From positions 7,695,501 through 7,759,500 of the forward strand of contig OX335659.1 of NCBI GenBank assembly GCA_946894095.1: 64,000 bases of DNA. Direction: 5' to 3'. Numbering within the stretch: position 1 is the stretch's first letter; every line of letters starts with the position of its first letter. Of the stretch, positions 46,918 to 59,118 are shown in pieces. Position numbers and translations under genes: made by a program. A model generated the notes under the pieces. That model ran no database searches, was not told the origin of the DNA, and saw only the letters and a list, made by a program, of their open reading frames with translations. The stretch comes from Incurvaria masculella (Eukaryota > Arthropoda > Insecta > Lepidoptera > Incurvariidae).

Positions 46918-49900
46918 ATGGTAAATTCACTTTCATTCTACTGTATTTCCAATGTATACAAACTTATTTGTGAACAGAAATTCCATGTTTTATCATTTTG
47001 CGACAGATTTTTTTTACGAATGGTCAGTGTCCAGGGAGTGCCAGAACATTTGAGGAAAATTGTATGTGTTGATCAATACTTAATAAGGAATAAGGAAAAT
47101 TTAAATAAATCATTACTATTCTTCAGGTGGCTTACTCAGTGCTTACAGATTTTGAACTCCAACTAAATAGGTAGACAATTGTAATTTTAACTTAACTTTA
47201 CATTTCTAAAAATGTTTATTGATCTATATACTTTTTTATATAAAAATGTGAAAAATAGGTTGTAGAGATCCTAAATCAAGGCCAGCCACTTTAGTTGTTT
47301 ACTTTCATTGGCGTGCATTACCTGAACTGGCACGAGCTGCCCTTGGAAGTGGCGAATTGCAGCAGTAGATGGCCTTCCAATCATGTAACGGTTAAATCTA
47401 TACTTTCAATTGCTTGATGAAATGACTGATGGAAATGATAGACTTTTTATGTACTCCTTACGAATTTCATTTAATAGCAACATATTCAACTGCTGCTATT
47501 CAAGACTGATATTGTTAATAGGTGTTCTTATAGCTTAAATAGGATGTAGCCTTCAATTAAGGCTTGCATTTTTTAATTTTTTATTCATAAAGTCATTTAT
47601 TATTTAGTTATAATACACCCAAGCCAGCAACATACCATGCTACTATAAGTACTTCTATCATAACTCTATATTGATTTGTAGCAGAATTAAATTTCATGGA
47701 TAATCCTGCTTCAAATTTAGGCTTTCACCAGAAACTAAATTCTTTAATTGAAAGGTTTTCAGACTCTAGTTTCGGTGAAAATTTTCATAGGTAATCTAAT
47801 TTCTTGGAATATTATGTGTACAAGCATATTTTTGAGTAGGATAGTCGATAAAAAAGATGTTTTCAAGTTGAGACAAAAATCATGGAGTTTATGATAGAAC
47901 CATGATTGTAGGGGCGATGCTTAATATGGTGTCCTCAAGGGTGTTCCGACCCATACAGACTCTCTAGTTCAAACACACCGATAATAATTGCCTAGTTGTT
48001 GCGGAAAAACTATTTCAGAAAATCAGGTTAATTGGTTTTATTATGCCTAAGATGCCACTATAAAAAAATATTATTTAAATGTATATTTTTTTATATATAT
48101 AATACAACTAAACCGTTATACCTAAAATTTTGAAAATGTTTTTTGCTCGAAGTACTGTGGCAATTTTAAATAAGTTAATTAATAAATTAGGTAATTCATT
48201 AATTACCCAATGAATTGGGTAATTACTGAATTAGTGACTCAAATTCCATTATTTGTGTATTGTATTTAGCAGAACCATTGTATGGGTCGAAACTTTTTTA
48301 ATTTTTCTGCTTATGCCACAGAATTGAAAAGGAAGGAAAGTTGTTGTCACTCCAACTGGCCAAAGTGTGCATATATCGTATGGGAAGTGTGTTGTAAGCC
48401 ACACAGTCCAAAAATCACCACCGCTTGCTACCAACTTTTCCCATCCTGTATATAAAATCGTGTAAAGATGTAAATCTGAATTTTCCAGGCAGACCAACTG
48501 AAGCAGGGCGAGCGTGATGGCGCGCTGGCGCCGCTGCTGAGCGGCGGGTGGACGCTCCAGGCCGGCCGCGACGCCATCGAGAAGGAGTTCCGCTTCAAGG
48601 ACTTCAACGAGGCGTTCGGCTTCATGACGCGCGTGGCGCTGCTCGCGGACAAGATGGATCACCACCCCGAGTGGTTCAACGTCTATAACAAAGTGAAGGT
48701 TATACCGCATTTTTATGTTTTTATTTACAACTCTACGAAACATTAATATCATTTATATCCGGTTTCACCACTTCCGGCAACAAAAACCCCAAAGTTACCT
48801 TTCGGTTAAACCATACAAATATGCAATGTTACCATAAGTTAATGATTGGATTTCAGGTAGCCGGAGGTGGTGAAAACGGGGGTTAGCAGATTATGTGTTA
48901 GTTTATTTATTTGGTATTTTTCATTTCATAACTTCTACCTAATCGGTAGAACTATATAAAAATATATGTTTTTTGTAGCAGCAGCGAAGTTGAGGGAATA
49001 TCTGTATTGTTTATGTTTCAATTACTCAGTAATTTTTAAAATTGGCAGTAATGCGAAAACTAGATGTTCAGTGCTGTTCAGAACGTAATTACCTGATATT
49101 CAATTTGATTAATTAATTATGCTAGTTTTTACTAGGTACAGACACTTAAGGTGGCCCAACCCGGCGGGCCTAACTCATTCGCGGACACGGTACAAAACCG
49201 TGCTGTTGCGCGCTAGGACCTTCTCTGTTTCAAAGAATAAGACAGGCTCCGTTATGAGGAAGATGCAACATGTCCACAAAAAAGACAATGTGCATAGTGT
49301 ATGATTTGGTAAGATTTACGAAAAATTTAATTTCAAAACGACTTATAGCTAAAAGTAAACCACGACCGCTGTAGTAAAAAATCGAACAAAAACCAAATAG
49401 ATTATAAATCTTGATTAAACAAGCTATGTCTGATGACTAATCTTTTTAAGATGTTCTTACTTTATCATTTCGTAATCAACCTCCAAAGTTATTGCATAAA
49501 ACGCGCGAAAAATGCGAACTTTCGGACCTTATAACTTAGAAACCAAACACAATTTTACAATGCCAATGGTCATCAGACATCTAGTTCGATCAAATAAAGC
49601 TATTTTGAGCAACATTTTGGATCTCTGACAAGAAATATGGGCGTGATCTTCTTTCCCCTTTTGTATGGGGAGATGAGCGGGATGGGCCACCTTAAGAACG
49701 GCCCGTAATTATTAGTAAACTACGTTTGTATGGGAGGCAAAATTTTCTGATGCTTACGGGCCGACCTTAAGAGTATGTGCTCCCCATACAAATGTAGTTT
49801 ACTAATCATTTGAAAACCACTATTCCAATTTACTATATTCTAATATTACAGCAAAAAGAACAGATATTCGTTGCCCAATATTGGATACTAAATATCAAGT

Positions 49901-50447
49901 AAATCGGAACAGTGGTTTTCAAATGATTAGTAAACTATGTTTGTATGGGGAGTGTAATTTTCTGTTGCTTACGGGCCCACCCTAATTAAAGATTATTCTT
50001 AGTATTATCGTCGACATTGTTATTTTTATCCCTGAACGTTGGTATCGAACTTTGGACCATGCAAACCCAAAACTATTGTTTACTGCAAGTAAATTATTTG
50101 AATTAAATGAATTCATAAACAATTAAATTTACAGTTGATTCTATGTACACACTTAATATAAATATGATATCCCTTAAAAAACTCAAATTCAGTCAGTATA
50201 TTGAATACATGCACACTCTTTGCACTATGGTTTATTTGGCCAGATCCAAGGTGTTACCGAAAAAGTGAATATTATTGATGTATGAGTTCAACATTCATTA
50301 TCGCATTTTTTGTTCTGACACGAAATAAAAATGTTGATTGCACTCTAATCATTGTTGCAGGTCACCTTATCATCTCATGATGTCAATGGGCTGAGCCAAC
50401 GAGACATCAAGATGGCGACATTCATGGACAAGGTGTTTAAGAATTAA
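46918..50447 (+). CDS. PCBD: Pterin-4a-carbinolamine dehydratase
   Basis: Exons are 46918-46920 (or from 46732), 48489-48698 and 50361-50447. The enzyme dehydrates 4a-hydroxy-tetrahydropterin made by aromatic amino acid hydroxylases; the vertebrate protein also helps HNF1 dimerise. The short form is 99 aa (human 104): [27 protein letters not shown], then [11 protein letters not shown] with active-site H59 and H60 and the third His, H77, in [11 protein letters not shown]. The reading frame is also open upstream to an ATG at 46732, which would add 62 residues rich in Ser, Pro and Arg that might target mitochondria. ATG at 46918 has a good context (AAAATGG) and gives the family length. The exon 2 donor GTTATA is weak. 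Confidence 0.92.
47170..48480. other. PCBD intron 1, no recognised content
   Basis: AT-rich intron sequence with no gene, exon or known repeat that I could identify. Confidence 0.4.
48761..48890 (+). repeat. MITE family 4
   Basis: GGTTTCACCACTTCCGGCAA at the left and GCCGGAGGTGGTGAAAACGG at the right are inverted repeats. The interior AAAGTTACCTTTCGGTTAAA matches the copy at 22640. It lies in PCBD intron 2. Confidence 0.7.
49150..49691. mobile_element. piggyBac-type MITE (MITE family 3), 542 bp
   Basis: Ends GGTGGCCCAACCCGGCGGG and GGGATGGGCCACC, with TTAA on both sides (49146-49149 and 49692-49695). It is close to the 533-bp copy at 32025 along its whole length. It lies in PCBD intron 2. 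Confidence 0.8.
49696..49987. repeat. MITE family 5
   Basis: It starts GAACGGCCCGTAATTATTAG and ends TGCTTACGGGCCCACCC. Two inverted arms contain AGTAAACTACGTTTGTATGG. It begins immediately after the TTAA of the MITE before it, so one may have inserted beside or into the other. Confidence 0.6.
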
Positions 50448-50493
50448 ATGTTATTTATGCAATATATTATTTATTTGGTAAGTGTATCTCTAA

Positions 50494-50499
50494 AATAAA
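50494..50499 (+). terminator. PCBD polyadenylation signal
   Basis: AATAAA lies 47 bases after the PCBD stop codon. Confidence 0.55.
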
Positions 50500-50754
50500 T
50501 GTTATATGTGGTGTAAATACATAAATTATTATATTGTACAATTTGACCCATGCATTTGTTACTCGATGTTGTAAGAAATTATAATAAACCCATACTTCAC
50601 TGGTAAGGTTATAATCACTAGCTTTTGCTCGTGTCAAAAGAAAATTAAACCTTTAATCAGATTCCTAAGGACTCTAGTTCCAGAAACCATCAATGGGAGT
50701 GATGGAGTAGTGTTAGGATAAACTATGTGTAAACGATAATATTGAATATTCAAT

Positions 50755-50825
50755 ATGAGAAGGGCTTGGCATTGCACCTAGTTCCCACGTGGTTTGTTGG
50801 GCAAATATCAGCAGTAGGTGTGCCC
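50755..50825 (+). repeat. SINE fragment
   Basis: GAAGGGCTTGGCATTGCACC, TAGTTCCCACG and GTTGGGCAAATATCA match the 3' part of the SINE. It adjoins an RT fragment. Confidence 0.5.
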
Positions 50826-50829
50826 GATA

Positions 50830-51320
50830 TATAAAAAAGGTGACAATCTCATTGTACTAAACTATCGTCCCATCAGTTTGACAAATATTGTGTGCGAAAA
50901 TAATGATAAAAAATATCATAGAGCATGTAAGAATATTTTGGGCTGAGGACAAAATTACAATGGAAAAGCAACACCGATTCGAAACAAAACGTTCGACAGT
51001 CACCAATCTCCTCTACTTTGTGGATAAATAGACCGCTGAGTGGAACATGCGGAACCCAATTGATGTCATATACCTAGACTATGAAAAGGCTTTTACCATG
51101 TTCTGATAAACGGCTTGTTCACAAAATTGAACATTTTGGCTTCAGAGGGAATTTGCTATCATGGATGGAAGACTTTCTGACAAACAGAAAATTTCGTGTA
51201 CGTGTCGGTGAGAACCTGTCTGAACCACATGATGTCCTTAGCGGAGTGCCTCAGGATAGTGTTATCGGGCCAGTTCTTTTTGGAATCTTCCTCACCGATC
51301 TGAAAGCTTTAACGTATCGA
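50830..51320 (+). pseudogene. LINE reverse transcriptase fragment
   Basis: Broken frames encode IYKKGDN, NYRPISLTNIV, YLDYEKAF, HKIEHFGFRGNLLSWMEDFL, GVPQDSVIGPVLFGIFLTDL. These are RT boxes of a CR1/jockey-type LINE, without the active-site region. Stops and frameshifts make it dead. It lies between PCBD and the convergent dehydratase gene. Confidence 0.7.
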
Positions 51321-51344
51321 TGAAAGCTCGCCAGGAACGTATAT

Positions 51345-52578
51345 ATCCGTCAGAGCAAGGCATTCTGCAGGCGCCATCGTCGGATATATCCGACAGAAAA
51401 CTACTCCACTTCAAACATTAATAAAACTTTACTGTTTTTTATTTGAACTTGGACCTCTGAAATGCATCACTAAGCTATGAGCATTATTTGGAGTTTGGCG
51501 TTGGATTTAGAGTTGGGCGTTGGATTTGGAGTTGGGCGGTTTCAGTAGGTTCTCCGGCTCATATGTAGCAGATTTTTACTTTATTGGTTAAGGCGGATGG
51601 AGACTTTCATAAAAACGGAAACTGTACACACAAAATTGTATTAATTGTTTTATTGTTTATAGTTGTACGGTCACATGTCTATAGAATTTGCATGTTCATA
51701 AAATATAATTATCTCTATAAATTAAACTTAACTTTTCTAAGATCACCTGTGGATTGTAAATATCACATAATAGAGCACCTCGTGTCCGTTTTGTTGGTCA
51801 TTATGAGTTATTTCCATGTCCTAAGAACATGCTTGAACTTGCTACTGAACTAATAACAGCCAGTCACTTTGCTACATGCGATAGCAATCTTAAAGTATAT
51901 TTACATTTAACATTAACAATTACGATTACATTTCTAGCTTCAAGGAAATAATCATTAAACATTTTACAAAAAAATTACTAATTTCTAGAACAGTGGTCCA
52001 GCACTGTTGACATTTCGTATGTCTTTTATAGTTATGATTATTAATGACAAATTAACGGAATACAAATCTTCCATTAATTTGAGGTTAAAATGTTACACCT
52101 AAAATTCGAATATTATAATTACTCCATGAAAAATTGTTCCCCTTGACAGATTTGTTTGAACAGATCAAACTTGAACTGATCATCAAAAATATTGTCAATA
52201 ATTTTATTTTAGATGTCAATAGATGGACAGTAGTCCAAACAGTGGCGACCATAGATAAAAAGGAAGGAGATATGGCATCGAGCGCGTCTACTATAAATCT
52301 ATCAATCCAACATAAACGTACATTCCACATGCAATCATTGTCGCAAACGCATTGGAGGGTTGTGTTAGTGGGAACTGATTTGACGAACGCTATTTTAGAG
52401 CAAATTCGCGTTCACTGACAATATATGTACAATCATATGGTCATTTTGACCAAATAGCGGAGACGCAGTATCGTCTGCATGCCACTTATCCTTCCTTCCT
52501 CTTCAGTGGTGGCGAACCATTTTGCACTTCTCGTTCTTTTTATCGTGTGGTGGTGATGATGCTTGGATTGCTAGAGGA
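51345..52578. other. Downstream region of the dehydratase gene
   Basis: AT-rich sequence that on the minus strand would be the 3' UTR and flank of the dehydratase. A TTTATT (AATAAA on the minus strand) at 52203-52208 is one possible poly(A) signal. A small hairpin (ATATATCCG / CGGATATAT, 51340-51388) is present. No other gene was recognised. Confidence 0.35.
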
Positions 52579-55500
52579 TCAGTGCGAGACATCATCGTGG
52601 AAGGAGGTCGGGCTGTCTATGGCCCGCTCGTCGAGCTCCTCGCGGGTGAAGTACCACTCGCGGTAATTGCTGGCGATTATCGCGCGCAGCTCGTCCGTGT
52701 GCTGCGGCCCGCGCGTCTCGCACACCACCTTCACCTGTAACAACGGTTTAATATCATTTATTTAAATTTTTTTGGTAGTCGAACTACACTAATTGAAAAA
52801 CTGATAGATCCGCGCATTCGATCAACTCAGTAAAGAAGAGTCCGCAAAGAAACTTAACGAGTTTTCCATCCACAGCAATGAAATACATACTTAGATCTCA
52901 ATGCTACTGCCAAACTGTTTTTGGTATAGTTTAAGGCAAAAACATAAACAAAAGAAACAGCAACCCTCAGTGCAAATTGATTAGAAATAGAAATTACTTA
53001 ACCAACACTGTTATTTATACAATAATATGTATCTGGTGTAAAAACCGTCACAGTTGGATAAAGTCTCGTCAAGTTTGATGCGGATGCAGTGTATCAAGTC
53101 AATATATTATACATAAAATAATTAAATTAAAAAAAATACTACCAGCGTAATATACGTCCAAAAAGTCTTACAATAATGTATGGTGCATAGGTATGTGTAA
53201 CCCTGAATTGCGTTCCCCAGAGAAAAAAAAACTACTGTATGGATTTCGTTGCTTTTATGCATTAAGGTAAATGGTCGCTTCACCGTACATGTAATATTCA
53301 GTTTTGATTCTAATTTCTGCGCCATTGTGCGTGTGTTAGGAGGAAGGTCGCATCAGGCGATGTAATGTGCCGTGTGACTCCTACACGTCAAATGCAAACC
53401 ATAACCTATCGGTTATCAGAGATAAAGGTTGGGTTTCTTACAACAAGATAAATGTTATATGTTGTTAGAATCGACCGTGAAGTAAGGACACATCAATTAA
53501 AGAAAGAGCCCTGTAAAAAGAACTTCTACTTCTGCAAGGCTGGACCCGTACCAGCAAAACATACCTGTCGCGGGTATTGCGTTTACCAATTTCGCCACCT
53601 GCTGTAGGGTATACCCATAATTTGGAATTCTCCTGTAATCGATGCCTCCTACTAGCACAATGTTTAAGATTGTACGCCCCCTGGACCTCGCCCAATCGCC
53701 AATGCTGCACGTGTAATACATACACTTAATTACACCTACATAGCCTACATTGCCGTGGTAGGTAGCTATAGCATGTGGCACAACTTGCCGCGATGGTTCC
53801 AAAATAGGGCATTTTAAACAGCCCGAAAACACTTTGCTGTGTCAAACCTGCTCATAGAGTAAAAAAAATATATTGAATACATCAAAGTCTGAAGAGTTCG
53901 GTGAAGCGTATAGTACGCGCCAAACGTATATGTGCATCACGCATACAAAAAACGCTCTTGATACAAGCTTTAGGGGCACATTTAAGTTTGGTACGAACTG
54001 TGCATTGAATGCCCGGAGCGCTCACCTTGACACTAAAGATGTCCCCGTGCACCCAGGCTCGCTCCTGCATGATGTCCTTGATGGAGACCCCGATGGAGGC
54101 CATCAGCTTGCACAGCTCTGCGATGCCGCCCGGCCGGTCGCTCACCGTCACCTGCATCCCAACATAGAGTATGTGAATGTCTCCATGCACCCATCCTGAA
54201 TGATGACCTTGATCGAGAACGATGAGAACTTGATTGATCTGTACAGTCGTTTACTTCCAATTGTATACACTGGCTGTATCGTTGATGTCAATATGACAGA
54301 AAGAGATGTAGAATTTGTCTCTATTTCCGGGGTATACGTTTGAGAGTAAACGACTTTACTTACCTTAAACTTGACGAGGCGACCTTCCGCAGCGAGGCCG
54401 CGCTCCAGGCACCGGCCCAGGATTGTCGTGTCGATGTTGCCTCCGGACAGAATGCACACCACTCTGCAACCACAAACGTTTATATCAAGGGATGTACTCC
54501 TGGCAAAGAATATATACACTTGCTTATGCATGGTCACTGGAGTGCCGGGTTGTAAAACTAGCCAAATATTGAGTTAGGTGAGTTAACATGGTTAGATTTG
54601 TTCTTTTTTGTGGCTGGACATGGATGGCTAAGACCAAACTGACCGTGGGAGATTAGCATAACCCTGTGAGCCTAACACACCACAAGGGCACAAGGTACCA
54701 TGCCAGGACATTCCTTATATTGCTTGGCTACATTGAACTAGATGAATTGTGATAAAACTAAAGACAGGATCGATGATGGTAGGGCGATATTGTTTTGTAA
54801 TAATAGTTTGTGGAGGTACGGTTGATTATTTAGTAGGCAAAAAAATAATATGTGATCAAGGTCTCAATAAATTGTGTCCAACATTGATTTTTTAGGGCCA
54901 ATACAAAGTGGGCAAATTATTGGATGTACCACTGAAGGGAAGGAGAAGTGGCATGCGGTATACCATATATCTCTGCTATATGGTCAAATTACACATAAAA
55001 TTGTATGGGAATCCGGCGGCATGTCGTATGCCACACAGTCAAAATATCACCACCGCGCGCGAATGTGTTCTAAAATAGCGTTCGTCAAGTCCATTCCCGA
55101 CAACACAGACCCTCCAATACGTCTGCGACTATGTTTACATTTGGTTTAGGTTGGATTGGAAGATTCTGAAAATTGGAGACAGCGGGTCCCATAGTAGGAG
55201 CGCTCGATGCCATATCTCAATACTTTGTATCTATGGTAGGTACCTACCAACTTATCACTCTGGATTTTTATGTTTATGGAGTATTTGCAGTTTTATAGGA
55301 ATATCAATTTAGATCACCTTTTGTCCTTTATCGAACTACGGGACCATTTTGTTTCAATAGCATACTTCTCGATATGAATTCTCATATTGGAAAAACAGAC
55401 GGTTTGGGTGTATTTAATTATTTTTTAAGGATTTAGCATCTAAGTAGCAACATACTTACCTACCTATCCTTTGAGAGATTTGGACTTATTAGTGTAATGT

Positions 55501-58137
55501 AGTCAACCCAGCTGTAGCGTTGGTTTACTAACAGTCACCCTGAATTTGATATCGACGTGTGCGGTGTCTTTATCGAAAATATAAAAATATAATTTTTGAT
55601 GATTTATTAAAGTCGGGATTTATTTTGACCTAGAACTGACGTCAATGGCCCTGAACCATCAATCAGCGTAAACAACAATCTGCTTCCGAATATTTATTAC
55701 GTAGATTTATGTTATAGTCAGAGGAATAATATTGACCACAGCAATATCCCATTCGAGTCACGTGATCTGTCGGGTCATGTACAGTTCAGAGTGATAAGTT
55801 CTAGATACGAAGCTTTGTTTCCTTATCAGAAACACGCAAGTATGCTTGACATGTTTATTTCGACACACCTCTGTGATTATTAGCACAGAAGTTATAATTA
55901 GTCGTTGATTAGTAATTACAAATACAAAAATACTTCCACGAGGAAACGCTTACTAAAATGTTCCTCAATTTCATTTGCTTACGTGTGATTAGGCCCTAAT
56001 TAATTAGTGTATATCTAGTATTAGTCATTCTGCGGCGATATTGATATGCTTACCTCCGAAAGCAGCTTAGCCGTACCATAGAATATTAGTAGATACATAT
56101 TTCAGACGTAATGAAAACAAGATTTACTAAAAAAAGCTTCTATACTTTCCAGGAGCAAATAAAAGGCAGTGGACTTTGAGGCACTTATTACTTTAGTAGC
56201 ATTCTGTGTTGGCCAACCGTGGCCAAACGGTAGGGATTAAATTAGGAGATGGTGGTGGGATTTTCGACGGAGATCCGACACAAGGCCAGCTGCGAAACGG
56301 TTGGGCGAGTTGCAGAAGATTTGCCTACAAATATCTGGCCAACAATGGCCCTACAATTCATATCTTTGGGCAAGTTGTAGCAGATTTGCCTACAAATATC
56401 CAACAATAGCCCTACAATACATAGTTGGCCAAGTGACAGCTGATTTGCCTACAAATATCCAACAATGGCCCTTTATGCGAGAGGTTGTGGGCTCAAATCC
56501 TCGCCTAGGTCATTCACTACGTTCTTTCTCATTCTGAGTTGGATAAGTGCGATGCGTTTCGAATGCGAGCTCTTCCATGGTTCGGAGCCCATGCAAAACT
56601 GTAAGCCTCTTTCCCCTACCAGATGGTAGGAATAAGTCCGACCGAGTTGGTACCACCGCATTGAATGAAACTAGATTAAAACTGCAAAGAAAAGCTGTCC
56701 GTGTTTTCCACCCAGTTCAGTGTAGCCGATGGATGGAATGGGGAATGTGGTGTGTTGGGCTAATATTATGACGGTATTTGCGTGGTCATCACAGTCAGTC
56801 AGGTTACATAAGAAAAGGTCGACACTACGGGTATTTCTACAGTCAAATTTACTATTTTAATCTTGCCAAAAGGTGTATCGTCGCTCCTCCGTGTGTTTAA
56901 AATGCGTGCGACTAACTTTTTGTTTGCTAGCTCGGGCACGAGTCCCGCCAAGATGGCGGCCACGCTCGCCGCGCCACCCCCCTCCACCACGTACTTCTGC
57001 TGCTCCGCCAGCTGCAGTATCGCGCGCGCGATCCAGTCCTCCTTGACCGTGATCTGCAAGCAATACGTCACGTGTTCTCATGGAAAGAGAAAGATTTCTT
57101 AAATATCTTTCACTCCAAGGCCGACATGTACTATGTACTTTTGACGACATAAATCCATTCGGTAGCACCTTACGGTCGAGTTTCTTTTGCAAAAAATCTA
57201 TACACCGTAGGAAAGTTTCTTTGCGGGGTTTTTCTTTGTTGAGTTAATTATTAAACTACATCAGGGTTTCTTAACATTTTTGCAGTCATGGACCCCTTTG
57301 GAGTTTCAAAATGATTTCAGACCCCTTCCGAACTCACTTGAAGGGAAATAAAACAAGGCATTATGTAAAATCTAGTCATATTTATTACCACAGAAAAAGC
57401 AAATTTATAAACTTATTTTTTTTTATCGATCACGCGCGGTATTTATTGTCATCATATCAAACATGGGCCCTCAGCACTGATGCCACGGACTCCCAGCACT
57501 GATGCCACGGACCCCCAAGGGGTCCATGGACCCTAGAAACCCCAACCTCATTGCAAGATTCTCGTTTACCTACCACAAATCATCGAATAACTCATTTATT
57601 TCACTAACTACCCACACGAGAAAGCTTGTCCATTAGTCAGAGGTTTTTGGTTACTTTTTACCACTCCGTCCACCCTTTTTATGCAAACTGGACATGGATG
57701 GCTAATACTACACCTATCATTAAAATATTAGCGCAAGACACCACTTAGGAACTAGGTGACATGCCAGGACCTTCCTTATAATGCATGGCTACATTGCATA
57801 TTGGATGGGAAAACATGGGCCATTTTCATTGTTGCTACCACGAGTCTAGGACTATACGCCGCCACCGGGTCGCCGCAAGATAAATCGCCACTAGCGTTAT
57901 AGAGCGGTGCCCACTCAGCTCGAGGGTTTCTCAACGCGGGATTAGCTCGCCACGGGGGTCACCGGCACTGAGAATACTGACCAGTTTGTCCATCAGCGGC
58001 TTGATGGTAGCGAACGCGTTGTAGCCGACCGTGGGCACGGCCAGTCCGTCCGCCAGGGTCGACTTTATCTCCACGCACCGCGGCTCGTCGCAGTTCATCG
58101 CCTCCAACATGCTCGCGCACTTCTCCGACTCGACGCC
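52579..58137 (-). CDS. ACT-domain serine/threonine dehydratase (threonine deaminase type), 3' half
   Basis: Exons in reading order: 58137-57982, 57053-56917, 54463-54364, 54151-54026 and 52734-52579, 675 bases, 224 aa plus stop, with all phases agreeing. The family is PLP-dependent and deaminates threonine or serine. Visible are GVESEKCASM, STLADGLAVPTVG, EDWIARAILQL, VVEGGGAAS (PLP phosphate side) and LSGGNIDTTILGRCLERGL. An ACT regulatory domain follows, with VSDRPGGIAELCKLMASIGVSI and a C-terminal REWYFTREELDERA. The exons with the Schiff-base lysine were not found and probably lie beyond the window. Animal serine racemase lacks ACT, so this is the catabolic dehydratase type. Introns hold many SINEs and tandem repeats. 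Confidence 0.88.
52775..52865 (+). repeat. Interspersed repeat R
   Basis: TAGTCGAACTACACTAATTG, TGATAGATCCGCGCATTCGA, TCAACTCAGTAAAGAAGAGT. Same family as 6670 and 24548. It lies in the last intron of the dehydratase gene. Confidence 0.55.
53463..53665 (-). repeat. Repeat B, reverse copy
   Basis: It begins TTAGAATCGACCGTGAAGTA and contains GCGTTTACCAATTTCGCCAC and GGAATTCTCCTGTAATCGAT, as in the copies at 9920 and 12652. Confidence 0.58.
54606..54760 (-). repeat. SINE fragment, reverse
   Basis: TGGACATGGATGGCTAAGAC, AAGGTACCATGCCAGGACAT and GGCTACATTGAACTAGATGA match the 3' half of the SINE in reverse. Confidence 0.6.
54780..56200. other. Dehydratase intron, unassigned part
   Basis: AT-rich intron sequence between exons 56917 and 54463. 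No recognisable repeat or exon between the SINE fragment and the tandem repeat at 56303. Confidence 0.4.
56303..56475. repeat. Three-unit tandem repeat, 60-65 bp period
   Basis: AGATTTGCCTACAAATATC starts at 56317, 56382 and 56442 (last as TGATTTGCC), each followed by CAACAATGGCCCTACAAT or a close variant. It lies in a dehydratase intron. Confidence 0.75.
56478..56815 (+). mobile_element. tRNA-derived SINE, lacking the A-box
   Basis: It starts near the B-box-like GGCTCAAATCCTCG, carries CTTTCTCATTCTGAGTTGGA, TTCCATGGTTCGGAGCCC and AGTTGGTACCACCGCATTGA, and ends TCAGGTTACATAAGAAAAG. It lies about 100 bp from dehydratase exon 57053-56917. Confidence 0.68.
57264..57544. repeat. Inverted-end repeat with 'catggacccctttgg' termini
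   Basis: GGGTTTCTTAACATTTTTGC and AGTCATGGACCCCTTTGGAG at the left face CCAAGGGGTCCATGGACCC then TAGAAACCCC at the right. This type of termini is common in animal hAT-related MITEs. The interior includes a small duplication (ACTGATGCCACGGACTCCC). Confidence 0.5.
57672..57870 (-). repeat. SINE fragment, reverse
   Basis: TGCAAACTGGACATGGATGG, GACATGCCAGGACCTTCCTT and CATGGGCCATTTTCATTGTT match the 3' part of the SINE in reverse. It ends about 110 bp from dehydratase exon 58137-57982. Confidence 0.6.
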
Positions 58138-58390
58138 CTGCAAAGGCGAGCACGGTAAACACATTGTTCCTGACATGCCTTGCGAAAATGTAAAGAAAGG
58201 TGAAATAGTAGAAGTATTGGTGCTGTGTGGCATTTTGTTGACCAACTGAAGTCTGAGAATCAACATTTTATCGTGAAGATATCCTCGACATCTTTAATCG
58301 ACATAAATAAATGAACTGAAAAGATCAGGAAAACAAGGAAGAAATCACACTGTATACTTATAGTACGAGAGCGGACCGTCGTCAACCCTA

Positions 58391-58790
58391 CGTCATCGAG
58401 TAACACCATGGGACCCATTTGTGGTTGTGCGGATTAGAATAGGCTTCCTAAAAATACTAGGTTGCCTGACCCAAACCTGGAACGTTTTGTGCAGTAGGTA
58501 ATATTAAATCACTTTTTTGGTAGAATTTAACGTCATCGAGTAACAACATGAGACCTAGCACAATCGGTAAAGGTCATCAAGAAAAGCTAAAAAAAAGTAG
58601 GTTGGCTCGTCCTACCCTGGCACGTTCTGAGGTTGGCCGGTTTTAAAATGTCGAAAAAAAAAAAAAAATACGTCATCGAGTAACAAGATGACAATACCAC
58701 CATTCGATAGTCCTATGAACATACTTCATAAAAAAATTAGGTTGGCTGCCCTCAGCCTGGCACGTTTCCTCCGCGGCCATGTTGAACGTC
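58391..58790. repeat. Three-unit tandem repeat, exact 140-bp period
   Basis: CGTCATCGAGTAACA starts at 58391, 58531 and 58671, and TAGGTTGGCTG/C followed by CCTGGCACGTT recurs at the same 140-base spacing (GTTGSCT at 58461, 58601, 58741). Between the two conserved blocks the units have diverged strongly. It lies upstream of the first visible dehydratase exon, in an intron or 5' flank. Confidence 0.8.
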
Positions 58791-59118
58791 GGATGCGCCC
58801 AGTTCTTATATTCATCAATTGTTAAATTAATATAATATAACAGTTTTGTGATATGTCTATCTATAAACAGGGATGTTTTTATTGATCAGAACTCATCTTG
58901 AATAGGTTAAAAAAAACCAAAATGAAATATTTGTGATATAGGTATTGATTGATTACGTGATATTAGGGCATTGTCGTATCTAATTATTAACTAAGTTTAA
59001 CTCAAGTTAACTTTAGGTTATGATGCACATAGTTCCGCATACTTGAAGAGTAAAAACCGGAAGTTTCATATACATATGCTTTCGGAATCTACCGTATGGA
59101 TCATTCAACGTAGGGAAT

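Noticed and set aside
51340..51388. Terminator or riboswitch hairpin after the RT fragment
   Set aside because: A short inverted repeat in eukaryotic non-coding DNA; no regulatory meaning can be supported.
56303..56475. CRISPR array
   Set aside because: Three units of 60-65 bp with no distinct spacers, in a eukaryotic intron; it is a simple tandem duplication.
58391..58790. CRISPR array or satellite centromere
   Set aside because: Only three units, with diverged interiors and no constant short repeats; too short for a satellite block.
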